Part shown: positions 29,111 to 40,074 of the stretch, piece by piece | Layout of the letters: the number at the start of each line of letters is the position of its first letter | How positions within the stretch are numbered: the first letter of the stretch is position 1 | Source: Sepiola atlantica | Lineage: Eukaryota; Mollusca; Cephalopoda; Sepiida; Sepiolidae | Assembly: GCA_963556195.1 (NCBI GenBank) | Contig: OY744522.1 | Location: 34,200,443-34,264,442 of the forward strand | Direction of reading: 5' to 3' | DNA: 64,000 bases | The notes under the pieces: model-generated | Seen by the model: only the letters and a program-made list of their open reading frames with translations | The model's database searches: none | Told to the model about the DNA's origin: nothing | Translations under genes and position numbers: made by a program

Positions 29111-29775
29111 CACATTCACTAACCGGATATTTTGGTTTTCGTTGCCAAAAAGGGGGATATTCTAGGCATGGAAATATATGGATCATTGAAGATGGCAATT
29201 TAAGCACGAATGAAAAAGAAAGCCTTATCGAGATATTGCAGGGATTTTTACGACCATCCGATTAGTCGTTTAAAAGAAACAGACTAACAAATAGTAATAT
29301 AAAAAGGTTTATACATACATTAATTGGTTTGTAGAAATAGTGAAAAATAGAAACAATGTTGCTAAAAACATAACTTTAGTAGTTTGACGTCAAGGTGACA
29401 AATGTTCGTGAAAGTCTGACATTAAAGTTCGCGCCTTAATCTTGGTCCTTTCTGGTCCCTCTTTCGGCTGGTTTCTCAACCAAGGGGAGATAATCTATCT
29501 ATTTTTTATAATATCTTACGACAGTCTCAAAGCTAAATTCCGGTCATATTTATCAAGATCTCATTTTTGTCCCGCTATAAAAAATGAGTACTCATAACTC
29601 TATAAGAAAGCAATGAAAATCTGATTTCAAACAATAAGGCAAACAATATCACACTAAAAATGTATAATACTTGAATAAATTTCAAATTTTCAATTCGTTT
29701 TATTTGAATAATTACATTATAACCTTGTTATCTTTAATGACTGCATTTCATAGTAATGAAAATAAAAGTTTTCCG

Positions 29776-29777
<2 letters not shown>

Positions 29778-29850
<73 letters not shown>
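29778..29850. repeat. (ATT)n microsatellite
   Basis: About 24 ATT units; the poly-Ile frame is spurious. Confidence 0.95.
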
Positions 29851-29852
<2 letters not shown>

Positions 29853-30222
29853 AATGTATTTATCTTGTATTCTAAATTCATATTAGTGGTCTTCCAAATG
29901 TAAAATTACGCATTTAGTGGTTCATAAAATTCAAAATGTTGGCACCGCTGATTCAAACACTTTTGACATGTTTAAGCTCCCTCTTTTTTGTCTTTTTTCC
30001 TCCTCTTTTTTCCATTTTTCTCCTCCCTCTTTATCTCCAAAGTTTATGTTTTCAATTGTAAATATTTAAATATAGCATCTTTTCACTCATTTCTGATATA
30101 AATTATTTTAATACTAAAAGCGTTATATAAAACATCACCAATTGTATTTAATTGTATTGCTTCAGTATATCCGCTTTTTCTATTTATATATATTTATTTG
30201 CCTATTTTTTTTTCTTTTCCAG
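29851..30222. other. Intronic or upstream sequence of the SLC34 gene
   Basis: AT-rich; ends in a strong polypyrimidine tract and CAG acceptor (to 30222). No upstream SLC34 exon could be recognised in the window. Confidence 0.5.
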
Positions 30223-30354
30223 AACTTACTACCAAGGAAAGGATTATCCTGGTGTTATGGAACTACATCACAAAACCTATCATTCTCCTCTTTCTCCTCT
30301 ATATGTTCATCTGTTCACTCAGTTTCCTGAGTAGTGCTTTTCGATTACTTGGAG
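30223..30354 (+). CDS. SLC34A: SLC34-family Na+/phosphate cotransporter, exon (first TM region)
   Basis: A 132-nt exon bounded by a CAG acceptor after a pyrimidine tract and a GTCAGT donor. After two leading bases it encodes LTTKERIILVLWNYITKPIILLFLLYMFICSLSFLSSAFRLLGG (the final Gly codon is completed by the next exon). The cytoplasmic stretch followed by a hydrophobic helix ending ICSLSFLSSAFRLLGG is the conserved first membrane segment of SLC34 (NaPi-II) electrogenic sodium/phosphate cotransporters of the plasma membrane. Exons coding the N-terminal cytoplasmic domain must lie upstream; I could not find them. The exon ends in phase 1, matching the next exon. Confidence 0.88.
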
Positions 30355-30817
30355 GTCAGTAATTCAGTGACATTTTAATACAAATTACATTGTTGTAAGA
30401 TAAAAACCGTACAAAATAAATTTTAATGAAAAATGTCCTCAAGTGTCTATGAAAGCAAAACTTAAAAAAAACGTGAAATTGGAATTGACGCACATTAAAA
30501 AAGATTTGAATCATTTAGATTCGAATGTTCAGAAAACAATTAATTTGCACATCGAAAACGGCTCATTGGGTAGAAATTTAAAAGTCAATACAAGATTCAA
30601 TTAAAAAACTGAGAAGAAATATCAAAAATACACTCTTACATTTGGCATTCGAAAACCAATATTTTCCTCCATTTTCAACTCTTTTTGAATATAAAATATG
30701 TCCAACCGAAGATTGGTCAATGGACACCAAACACGAGATTTCTAAATGCCACGAATTTTTTAGCAAGTCGTTTAAAAGATCGTATAATAAGGAGCAGTGA
30801 AGAAGAAACGACCATCG

Positions 30818-31240
30818 TTTGGTTTAATATCGAATAAAGTTGTCAAATAGAATCCTATAGGTAGGATAATTATTTTATACTCTCAAACCCACTTTAAATT
30901 TTATATCCTCAAACCCACTTTAAATTTCGTTTGGTTTAATACCGAATAAAGTTGTCAAATAGAATCCCATAGGTAGGATACATATTTTATACCCTCAGAA
31001 AACATTATTCTCAGAAAATATCACTCTTAGAAGACATTATTCCTAGAGGACATTAGGAAATCTTACAGTGAGAGTGGGAACATTATTCTTAGAAAACATT
31101 ACTCAGAAAAAATTACTCTCAGAAAAAATTACTCTTAGAATTATTACCCTTACAAAATATTACTCCTAGAAAACATTACTCTTAGAAGGAAATTTCAAAA
31201 TGAGAGTGGGACCATTACTCTTAGAAAACATTACTCTTCG
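30818..31240. repeat. Intronic duplication and ~17-bp minisatellite
   Basis: 30818-30880 recurs at 30927-30990 ('accgaataaagttgtcaaat'-type block). Then 30990-31235 holds many diverged copies of 'ttactcttagaaaacat'. Confidence 0.75.
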
Positions 31241-31734
31241 GCGTTGGTAATCTTCTTTGTTCCTAACACGATTAACCCTCGGCCACTGCCATTTAATATC
31301 TATTTGAGAGAAAAATAAAAAAGAAGAAGTAAGGTTTTGATTTTTAGAAGAACCAGATTGAATAATACGGTTGGGGATGAACTTATAGATACTACGGCAT
31401 GACATGACCAGTCGATTGATCGGATCGGGCCTATACACCTCCCGTTTAGTTGAAGTAAAGACCTAAGTCGATTGTTGTAAGTCACCAGGCAATGGACTGC
31501 TCAGCCACAGGGATCCCGTCTTAAGGCATCACGGGTCGCCACTCGCGGCCTACAGGTGGTTCCGTTTTTTTTTTTGGGGGGGGGCTCTGCAAATCGTGGC
31601 CCCACCGAAAAGCTTAAAATTTGGTGAAAGTTAGAAATCTCATTCGAATGTCAGTAATCAGCATTGACCAGCACATGGACATATTTGATAGTGGGGGAAA
31701 GTTGAAAATCAATCCTAAACCTTAATGATACCTA

Positions 31735-32516
31735 AACGGATATATATTTGATATATATTTGATCTACCAACCCTAATATATACACTGATATATATTTGAT
31801 CTACCGACCTTTATGTATACACTGATATATATTTGATCTACCAACCCTAATGTATACACTGATATATATTTGATCTACCAACCCAAATGTATACACTGAT
31901 ATATATTTGATCTACCAACCATAATGTATACACTGATATATATTTGATCTACCAACCCAAATGTATACACTGATATATATTTGATCTACCAACCATAATG
32001 TATACACTGATATATATATTTGATCTACCAACCATAATGTATACACTGATATATATTTGATCTACGAACCCTAATGTATACACTGATATATATTTGATCT
32101 ACCAACCATAATGTATACACTGATATATATTTGATCTACCACCCATAATGTATACACTGATATATATTTGATCTGCCAACCCTAATGTATACACTGATAT
32201 ATATTTGATCTACCAACCATAATGTATACACTGATATATATATTTGATCTACCACCCATAATGTATACACTGATATATATTTGATCTGCCAACCCTAATG
32301 TATACACTGATATATATTTGATCTACCAACCATAATGTATACACTGATATATATATTTGATCTACCAACCATAATGTATACACTGATATATATTTGATCT
32401 ACCAACCCAAATGTATACACTGATATATATTTGATCTACCAACCATAATGTATACACTGATATATATATTTGATCTACCAACCTTTATGTATACACTGAT
32501 ATATATATTTGATCTA
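31735..32516. repeat. 37-bp minisatellite in an SLC34 intron
   Basis: About 20 head-to-tail copies of a 37-bp unit made of 'gatatatatttgatctacca' followed by 'accataatgtatacact'. Variation is confined to a few sites (ccataa/ccctaa/cccaaa, and an extra TA in some units). The array ends about 100 bp before the acceptor of the next exon. Confidence 0.95.
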
Positions 32517-32615
32517 AAGCTATAGTTTCACAGATAAGAAGGTAATTCATTTTGTAAAATGACCTTTGGCTCTGTTTGTAATACACGAATATTAATTTGC
32601 TCTTTCTAAATTTAG

Positions 32616-32759
32616 GTCGTGCTGCGGGACAAATCTTTCGGGACAACTTACTTCTTCAAAATCCAGTGGCCGGTTTAATGATCGGTGTTCTAGCCACCGT
32701 CCTCGTCCAAAGCAGCTCAACATCTACTTCGATTGTAATTACGATGGTCGGCCAAAGAA
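32616..32759 (+). CDS. SLC34A: SLC34-family cotransporter, exon with the QSSSTSTS motif
   Basis: A 144-nt exon (TTTAG acceptor, GTAAGT donor) encoding [58 protein letters not shown] is the first of the two inverted QSSS repeats that form the sodium and phosphate binding region in SLC34 transporters; [20 protein letters not shown] is nearly invariant in the family. The leading GT completes a Gly codon with the previous exon, and the last base starts an Ile codon finished by the exon at 36499. No damage is visible. Confidence 0.95.
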
Positions 32760-33899
32760 GTAAGTTGGCTTTTTTTTTATTATTCTTTTATTGTTTAAAA
32801 TCGTGTAGTAATTCCTTACTTGTATTCTTGGACCAGACACTGTTCGTTGGGGTCTCGTATCCTTCTACGTGTTAAAAACGAGCAATCAGTTTTTGACTCG
32901 TCGAGAAGGAAATTTACGGAGGACGCTTCTCATTTGCCACTTTGAGCTTAAAAGATCAGCAATGGAAACAGCCACAGGGTTTGTTTGTTTTTTTTGTTTC
33001 TCTATTTCATTCAAATATACATTATTGTATGCCTGGCAGACATTAACTTTAGAATAGGCTGATTATCCCGGTGCACATATATGATGTCGTAGGACCCTAA
33101 ACTTTTATAAGCTTATGTCTATACCATCACTGGTGCGACGACACCATGCAACATTGGAGTGTTGTATTATAACCACACAAGCTTGAACGCCAGAATCAGT
33201 TGTTCTCATATACCAGGTGGATTTATTGTTAGTTGAATGTAATCATGTGATGTCCATGTGCATAATTTGAAGTGAGTTGCTGTTTAGAACAGAAGGAAAG
33301 GGCCATCTACCGAATCCGGACACGTAGGAGCGTTTAAATCTCTCATTCCTCCTATATATGTGTAGTCAGTAGTATGGCGAGATTTGAGTCGGGGGTGTAC
33401 AAAAAATAATGTTAAAAACGATAGTGTGCCACATTGCCTGAGTAAGCATAAGGTTACTGCAGTGGAAAATTTCAGTAGAAATTATGACTACGTTACAGAA
33501 TATGACGTCATGATAAGAAGTCCCGATTCTGCCTTTTGGGTGTATGACGTTAAAGTAGCGTCTTTTTCGCGATCCCCTACCCCTACGTTGGGGGGAGGTC
33601 AGGAAATTGCAGCTCATCTGGATATATACATTGTTGTAAATTGTTGGATAAATTACATTAAACCGAAATGCAAATAATGGCGCTATTTGTTTTGTTTTTG
33701 TCTTTATCGTTCCTCCCATTATTACAGCTGCATGGATAAAAAGAAGAAAATGGAGCCGAAAGACGTTAATATGTGAACACAAGACGCCGTTACAGTCTGA
33801 AGAACGCCCTTCACATTTAGTTGCTAATTAGCAACTTGTCGTTAAAAAGAAATGGATCAATAATAAATAAGTTCAAGAATAAATTGTTTTCGTCTCCTT
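32760..33899. other. SLC34 intron sequence, no gene
   Basis: Short open frames occur on both strands (for example 33366-33782) but show no recognised domain. Confidence 0.5.
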
Positions 33900-34030
33900 C
33901 TTCCTGTATGAAATGTTCGGGTTTCCAAAACGAGAGAAGTGTTTTCTGGACTACAGTGTCAAGGGGGAATCGAACAACACTCATAAGTCCGCATTAAAAG
34001 GGTCCTTTAACATAATTACCTCTTCTAAAG
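33900..34030 (-). mobile_element. Possible tRNA-derived SINE
   Basis: On the minus strand a perfect B-box GTTCGATTCC (complement of about 33966-33975) follows a tRNA-like anticodon-arm region. The A-box is degenerate. The sequence runs on into a non-tRNA body. It is not a tRNA gene, as the acceptor stem does not form. Confidence 0.4.
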
Positions 34031-34196
34031 GGAGATTACTCTTTGTTTTGTTATATACTCCAATGTGAGGAAGCATAGATGGTGTTTGCTTTTCCAGTTC
34101 AGAGTTGACGATGTTCCCTTTTTTCGGACATGTCGCCAGAACATGTGCATACCTTAAGAAGGAGACGACGACGGGTTAATCCTAAAATATACTTCA

Positions 34197-34198
<2 letters not shown>

Positions 34199-34253
<55 letters not shown>
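34199..34253. repeat. (TTA)n microsatellite
   Basis: About 18 units; poly-Asn on the minus strand is spurious. Confidence 0.95.
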
Positions 34254-34419
34254 GATAAAAATTATAACATAAAAAATATTGTAACAATAAATATTATAAC
34301 ATAATAAAAAAGCAAACTTTATTAACTTAGCTATCAACCATTTTCCTTAACTATGAGTTGGTCCTAAGTCGGCGATCCCCAAAGAAGTATAAACGCTCCT
34401 ATCTACTTTACCTGGCACG

Positions 34420-34790
34420 CGCTAGGAAGTAAGTGTAGTATCTGTTCCGATGGATGCTGCACCCTATAGACGGGTGTCGTCTTGTCCTTCGGGGCTTGAT
34501 TCCACCTGTCTGTGGGTTTGTCCTGTGCAGTTCTAGGAGGTCCACCCTCCCAGGCTTCGCCTCCCCTCTTTGGGGAGGAGTAAGTTTATTGCTTACTGCC
34601 TGGGGCGCCCCTACCGGGGAATGCCGACGGGGCTGGCCAGGCAATTTTTAATGGCCAGAGTGCTCACTTTCTCGGGCGCTGGCTTTTCAAACCCCACTTA
34701 CTTGACCCAAGCTGTGGTCACATCTTACTTGTGGGAGTAAGATAAAACTGGCCTTGTGCCTAACTTCTGCAGAGGAGTAAATAAATATAT
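34420..34790 (+). mobile_element. SINE-like dispersed repeat
   Basis: Shares blocks with 22570-22700 and 28600-28696, both in inverted orientation. Contains GC-rich segments ('tcccaggcttcgcctcccc', 'ggggaatgccgacggggct') unlike the AT-rich surroundings. The family was not identified. Confidence 0.55.
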
Positions 34791-36287
34791 TAAGCGTGCG
34801 TGTTTTCGACCAAAAGAAGACAATGTCTATGTATTTAGCTTCTGAATAACTATTACGTCGTGAAGACAAAAATATACGAAAAGTCATTAAATTTCTATCG
34901 TGCGCTTTTTCAAAATAGCGTCCATGGCCTTACAAATACATTTTCAAAACTATAAACGTCTGATCTTGGTATATTGAAAAATCAGAATCCATTCCTTAGA
35001 ACGTTAGGGATCGATACTGAACAGAATCAGCGTCGGGTTAGCATTTGGTCCCAGCTTAAATGCTATTGCTGCAGGACTAGAGGGCAATGATAAACCGGCC
35101 TCCACTAATTTCTCCATCAGCCTTTTTTTCCGTTTCTAGGGCGGCTGGAAAAATGGTTTCACTCTCTCATTTAGATACAAGTTACACGACCCCTACCATG
35201 GAGTCTAGTGGCGATTCTACCCCTTCTACTGTATAAAATAATTCATACGATTTTCCGAGACAAAACCAGTGTGAAGGACGACTTTGTGGCAGATCAATAG
35301 ATCGATGAGACGAACGGGCATTGAAGGAAAGCGCTAGCCTGTTTAGTTACCCCTTTTCTTTCTAGGTTCGTTCGGCTTACTCTCTCCTCTTCTTTCCTCT
35401 TCTTTCTCTTCTTTTTATTTCTTTCTTTCTTTCTTCTTGGAGAGGGAATCATCTTGCGGTCAGTTGCTCGTAAAAAATAAGTTAGATGTGGCACAATTGT
35501 GAACTCTCAAGAAAAGTGTTCACACATGTTTTGAACAAGTGGGTGAGAAATAAACTTTTATAAAACCATGGAATTATCGGAAAAAGATCAGTTTCCTGGC
35601 GACAACGGAATAACTCGCCTGGCTATCAATGAAGACAGCAACAACAACAAAAACAACCGACTTGAAGTGCGAACCCCAGCATCCACTTTTAAGCACGCCT
35701 GCTGTCTTCCCACAATAACAGCTTAACCAAGAAAACACACACGCACACGCAAACTTTAAAGACAAATTTAACGTTCGTGTCGTTTCAAACATTTTCTATC
35801 CTTCACAAACTTTATTGTTAAATTTTACATTTTTGTAAAATTGTTTATATATAAAAGTTTTATTTTTTACTTTACAATTTCTCTTTTTTTATTAACAATA
35901 TTATATTGTTAAAAGTTAGCACTCGCTAACTGGTAATCCTTGCCAATCATATATGTTGTTATCGAATCGGTCTCAATTTACCTACAGAAAATTAATTGTT
36001 TAGTGTGGTGCTTGGTAATCCCTAAAGACGCGACCGTCGTCTAAAATACCAGACCCAAAAAGAGGACCAAAGTCACCCCACAACTTAATGTTAATTTTTA
36101 TCCTCATTTTTAGTTGCCGACCAGAAAAAAAGCTTTGCAAAACACGAAGAAAATTGTTTTACTTGGTAGAATTTGATTCAATGAAAAAAAATGATATTAA
36201 AAGAAATCACTCATTTGATCTGTTTTATCAACGTGAGAAAGTATACCAAAAGATTCTCGTCCGATGCGTTTCGATATTAGCTCGTCC
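34791..36287. other. SLC34 intron sequence, no gene
   Basis: A pyrimidine-rich tract at 35375-35440 and several short frames. No domain, promoter or repeat family recognised. Confidence 0.5.
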
Positions 36288-36383
36288 CCACCATAAAACT
36301 CCCCACCATAAAACTCCCCATCTTAAAACTCCCCACCATAAAAGTCTCCATCTTAAAACTCCCCACCATAAAAGTCTCCATCT
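36288..36383. repeat. ~14-bp minisatellite
   Basis: Six to seven copies of 'ccccaccataaaact' with 'ccatcttaaaa' variants, giving a spurious HHKTPHHKT frame. Confidence 0.9.
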
Positions 36384-36498
36384 CGATTCCCTAGTGCAAT
36401 CCCTCACATACACTCACACACTTTTGAAGAATGAGAAATGCCACAAATCAGATTTTATTCTTTTTAATTGACAACACATTTTTTACCTGTTACCGCAG

Positions 36499-36690
36499 TT
36501 CTTCAGGTCCATCAAGCGATTCCTATAATTATGGGTGCTAACATTGGAACTTCTGTGACGAACACCATCGTCTCGATGGGACAGATCGCCAGCGTCGATG
36601 AATTCCGGCGTGCATTTGCAGGAGCCACAATCCACGATATGTTCAACTGGCTTACCGTTTTAGTGTTTCTGCCCATCGAAGTCATAACAG
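36499..36690 (+). CDS. SLC34A: SLC34-family cotransporter, exon with GANIGTS region
   Basis: A 192-nt exon (CCGCAG acceptor, GTGAGT donor) encoding, after the split Ile, [79 protein letters not shown] and the [14 protein letters not shown]...LP block are SLC34 signatures lying between the first QSSS motif and the large extracellular loop. Using the nearer CAG at 36504-36506 would break the frame, which fixes the start at 36499. It ends in phase 1, completed by the exon at 45474. Confidence 0.95.
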
Positions 36691-36827
36691 GTGAGTTGCA
36701 TCGTACGACCATTCATAACAGATGAGTATCCAAAGGTGTTAATATTACTCTCTACCGAGAGAATTAGGACGAATTCCATTTCTAATATGTATAAAAACTT
36801 TATCATGCTATCTTCGTTAACATGTAA

Positions 36828-36990
36828 TAATGGAGAACGGTGTTAGTAATAAAATAAATCGGGGAGTCTAGACGAGGAGAAAGGTTGGATAGCCCATCAT
36901 AGGAAGAATAAATGTCCTGTTTGTAGGGAACAAAGAAGAGTTCATATGAAGGGAAAGGTTCTTAGGAGAAAATCCGTCCGGACGTATGTT
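36828..36990 (+). repeat. Left copy of an inverted repeat pair
   Basis: About 140 bp inverted relative to 39085-39245: 'gtccggacgtatgtttggtt' here, 'aactaaacatacgtccggac' there, plus 'ttctttgttccctacaaaca' against its complement. In one frame both could encode KCPVCREQRRV. Two oppositely oriented copies of one dispersed repeat, or termini of a ~2.4-kb element. Confidence 0.7.
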
Positions 36991-37625
36991 TGGTTAAAGG
37001 CAGGCCGAGTTCATGTGTGGTTTATAAGTATGTGTATGTGTGTGTTGCAATAGTATAAGTCTACGTGCGTGCGGCAGGTGGCCATGTTGGATATTGGAGT
37101 CTTCTTGTCGACGCTGAAGCCGGTGGCTCAGCGGGTTTGATTTGCGTCCCAAGAGAGAAGTTTTCTTGACGCACTGACCGACGTGAATGGGTTAGACATG
37201 CGTACCTTCTTGTGGTTAAAAGAAAGGAAGAATAGTGAAGAGCACTCCCTTTTATAAACTCCGAGACCTATGTTTTGCTCGCATGAGAGATTGTTTCTGA
37301 TTGGGCAAATCAGAAACGAAGTTATTGTGATTGAGATAATAATAAAGATCAGTTCGCTAAAAAGTGAGGCGAGGTAAAAAAAAAAATCTTACATGAAAGT
37401 TTAAATTTATATTATTCTTCATTACCTTATCGTGTTTTATTAGTTTCTATTTGAATTTCCCTCATTATTTGACTTGCCAATCAGAACGTACAATTTATTA
37501 CGTCCAAGTTGTATGATATCACATCTTCCTAGATCGTTCATATATAAGAATGATTGGGATAGACAAGAAATAGTCGCCAGAAATTAGTTTTTCTGTATGT
37601 TTTTATTCCTATTTTTTGTCAACTT

Positions 37626-37919
37626 ATGCGGAGTATGAGCACGATTACAGACCTGGATGGACAACAGTTCGTTGCTGTCATATACTTAGGAGGAGTTTGG
37701 CCCACTCAAGGTGCTAATAACGCTGATGACCGTATTACAGACTTCGTCAAACATAAGGTGAGTCCTGTAATGGACTATCGTGAACTAAACATCTATGTTG
37801 GTGCGTTCACAGACGATGTGGTTGTCTGCACAGAGAAACTGCGAGAATATAGACAGCGAACGTATCCATTCCGGACCTCAGGCAGGTATATTTGCAGATC
37901 ACTGCTGAGAAATCAGTGA
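37626..37919 (+). pseudogene. Retroelement reverse transcriptase fragment
   Basis: A 97-residue frame containing GVWPTQGANNADDRITDFVKHKVSPVMDYRELNIYVGAF followed by VCTEKLREYRQ. The VMDYRELN segment fits the first reverse transcriptase motif of LTR-type Pol proteins. The frame is lost just after. I cannot name the family. It has no link with the SLC34 exons around it. Confidence 0.45.
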
Positions 37920-38047
37920 GGTCGTACCAGACAGTGGTGTTCAAAGGATGAATATATATTTTTTAACCCGGTTATGATTCGGCTTGATAATATTGGCTGT
38001 GCTCAAGACTGGGTTAACCCAGGATGAGAGAAAAAGAGAGCAACGTC

Positions 38048-38063
38048 AGCCTATATGCTATAT

Positions 38064-38143
<80 letters not shown>
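38048..38143. repeat. (CA)n(TA)n microsatellite
   Basis: A short CA run and about 64 bp of TA, ending about 25 bp before the hammerhead motif. Confidence 0.95.
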
Positions 38144-38147
<4 letters not shown>

Positions 38148-38168
38148 ATATTTGTTGTTGTTTATTAT

Positions 38169-38218
38169 CTACGGACGTATACGTTTCATCTTTTTTCAAT
38201 CAAGACTCTTCAGCGTAG
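38169..38218 (-). ncRNA. Canonical hammerhead ribozyme
   Basis: Minus strand. Stem I CUACG pairs with CGUAG (extendable by one U-A). Core CUGAAGA is the complement of 38207-38213. Stem II GUCUU pairs with AAGAU around a GAUUGAAAA loop. GAAA is the complement of 38184-38187. Stem III is the minimal ACGU-AU-ACGU hairpin. The cleavage triplet is GUC, with the cut predicted between 38174 and 38173. Every conserved core position is canonical. Very short stem III is typical of hammerheads from Penelope-like elements and animal retrozymes. It sits in the 8.8-kb SLC34 intron in antisense orientation, beside a TA tract. Confidence 0.85.
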
Positions 38219-38451
38219 AAGTTTGACTATTCACTACTGGTCACACGATTCGAAACCCTGGATTATAAGTATTTTTCAACTCCAACCCAACGTCTTAAAC
38301 CTCGCGGCCAATATCCGAACGGCTGATATGAAGAAGGTATAATAGAAGAAAATCTCAAAGTTGGATACACTATCGTCTAATTTAGGATTTTAACCTTTTA
38401 AAGTGATTTATTTTATTTTGTAATGACTATTGTTAAAGTCTCTCTATATAT

Positions 38452-38500
38452 ATAGAACAATTACAACAATTACAACAATTACAACAATTACAACAAAGGC
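38452..38500. repeat. (ACAATTACAA)n short tandem repeat
   Basis: About five copies of 'caacaattacaa', followed by a GC-rich patch 'ggcgccctctgggccggatg'. Confidence 0.85.
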
Positions 38501-38564
38501 GCCCTCTGGGCCGGATGAAAAACTTCACCCAAGGGCCGTAACTTGATACATTACATTTATCTGT

Positions 38565-39098
38565 TTGGATACAGATGTATTAGAGACCCCATTAAAGTGC
38601 TTTGAATTAGAAATATTGATTTTCCCATTACTAGCTCCTTATGTATTAGGAATTATACTAGGATGGTGGGAATGTATTGACGATAATGCTAAAGAGTATA
38701 AAAACTTGAGGTTGTTTACCACTTTGTTCAAAACAAAAAGAGCTACTCGGTGGTTAGAAGGCACAGATTTTGTTTTATCTTTATGCCAAGGGAACGTCTT
38801 ATGATAGGCATTATCCCTATATTCTAAAGAGTTTTTGAATTTATCTAATTTTTGCTTTCCTTGACTTTTGATAGGGGCGGCATGCGTTTTCACTGGGCTC
38901 ATGGCAAAATCTGTTCTAGTATGTGAACATGAAGAATATCCAGGAACTATAGCATCATGGTTATTTCTAGGACCTTTTCCACTGTATGCCAGTGTTGGTA
39001 CACACGTGCTCAGAAGCAGAGTTGCCTTTATTAAAGGACTTTTGTACAGAGCTAATGTGACCTCTTACAAACAACACATGAACTCGTCTTGTCTTTAA
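38565..39098 (+). other. Unidentified open frames
   Basis: Two adjacent + frames (38565-38804, 38868-39098) and one minus frame (38639-38902, with HKTFPWHKDKTKSVPSNHRVALFVLNKVVNNL). None matches a family I know. They lie just inside the inverted repeat at 39085-39245, so a decayed mobile element is likely. Confidence 0.25.
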
Positions 39099-39245
39099 CT
39101 AAACATACGTCCGGACGAACTTTCTCCTAAGAACCATTCCCTTAATATCAACTCTTCTTTGTTCCCTACAAACAGGACATTTATCCTTCTTATGATGGAC
39201 TATCCAACCTTTTTCCTCGTCCAGACTGCCGAATTTATTCTCTTA
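39085..39245 (-). repeat. Right copy of the inverted repeat pair
   Basis: Inverted relative to 36828-36990. Confidence 0.7.
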
Positions 39246-39920
39246 CTTATAAGAGACGAAGTTTCGCGTCCGCTGTATAGGAAAACAAGGCTTACAAAAC
39301 AGGTGACAAGGTAAGAAAGAAGAACACACGACGATGTAGTTATATTGAGATTTTATATAACTTAAAAAGAAAGGAAGGATGAGAGGTAAAAAAAAAGTTA
39401 GTTTTAAAAACGGTTGTATTTTTGAGGATTTAGATTTTTCAGTTTCGTCTCTTTTACATTACTCTTGCCCATGTGGTCTTGGTTGAAAAGTCGTGTAGAT
39501 TCGAAAAACTTCGAATATGGGCTTCGGGTTCGCTCACGTACGTAACATTCGCACTGAAAGACATGCCGGCTGGATGCTGAACGGAGACAGTAATTTATAC
39601 GTTTGTTTGGTCGAGCGAGGCATGAAAAAAGAGGAAGGAACTTTGAAAAACCAGCTCGTTTAGTGGAGGTTCTAAAAAGTGGCATGTGATTGGTTGTTTT
39701 TCATTCAATCAGAGGGCACATTACAAACGACTCCGTTATAATAATTTTTAATATGATCGAACAATATTATAATAATTAAACTTTCAAAATCCGCGTCTAT
39801 TTGTCGTCCGTTCTTCGAGCAAGGTTGCCGGAGCCTCTCTTTTTCTACTTATCAGTCGAATCGACCTCGTTCGTCATCCTAGTCAATGCAAATAACTACT
39901 TGTTGCTGATCTGCTCGGTC
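39246..39920. other. No gene recognised
   Basis: Intron sequence of the SLC34 gene without supported features. Confidence 0.45.
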
Positions 39921-39934
39921 CAGTGGATGTCGGT

Positions 39935-40065
39935 AATGCAGAACAACGCTATATAAAAGTAAAAATAGACAGAATCAGGAAAGCAGTAAATGTAGACTCT
40001 GTGAGCAAAGAGACGAATGGATAAACCACATAATAACTAAATGCAACAAACAAGTCCATGCGTTG
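39935..40065 (+). pseudogene. R2-like LINE CCHC fragment
   Basis: Plus strand, one frame reads CRLCEQRDEWINHIITKCNKQVH (about 39990-40060), the same CCHC finger as in the copies at 0.85 and 42.2 kb. It is abutted by a different LINE fragment on the opposite strand. Confidence 0.6.
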
Positions 40066-40074
40066 GCTGACAGC

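Noticed and set aside
31735..32516. CRISPR-like array (37-bp repeats)
   Set aside because: The units are contiguous with no unique spacers and the genome is eukaryotic; it is a minisatellite.
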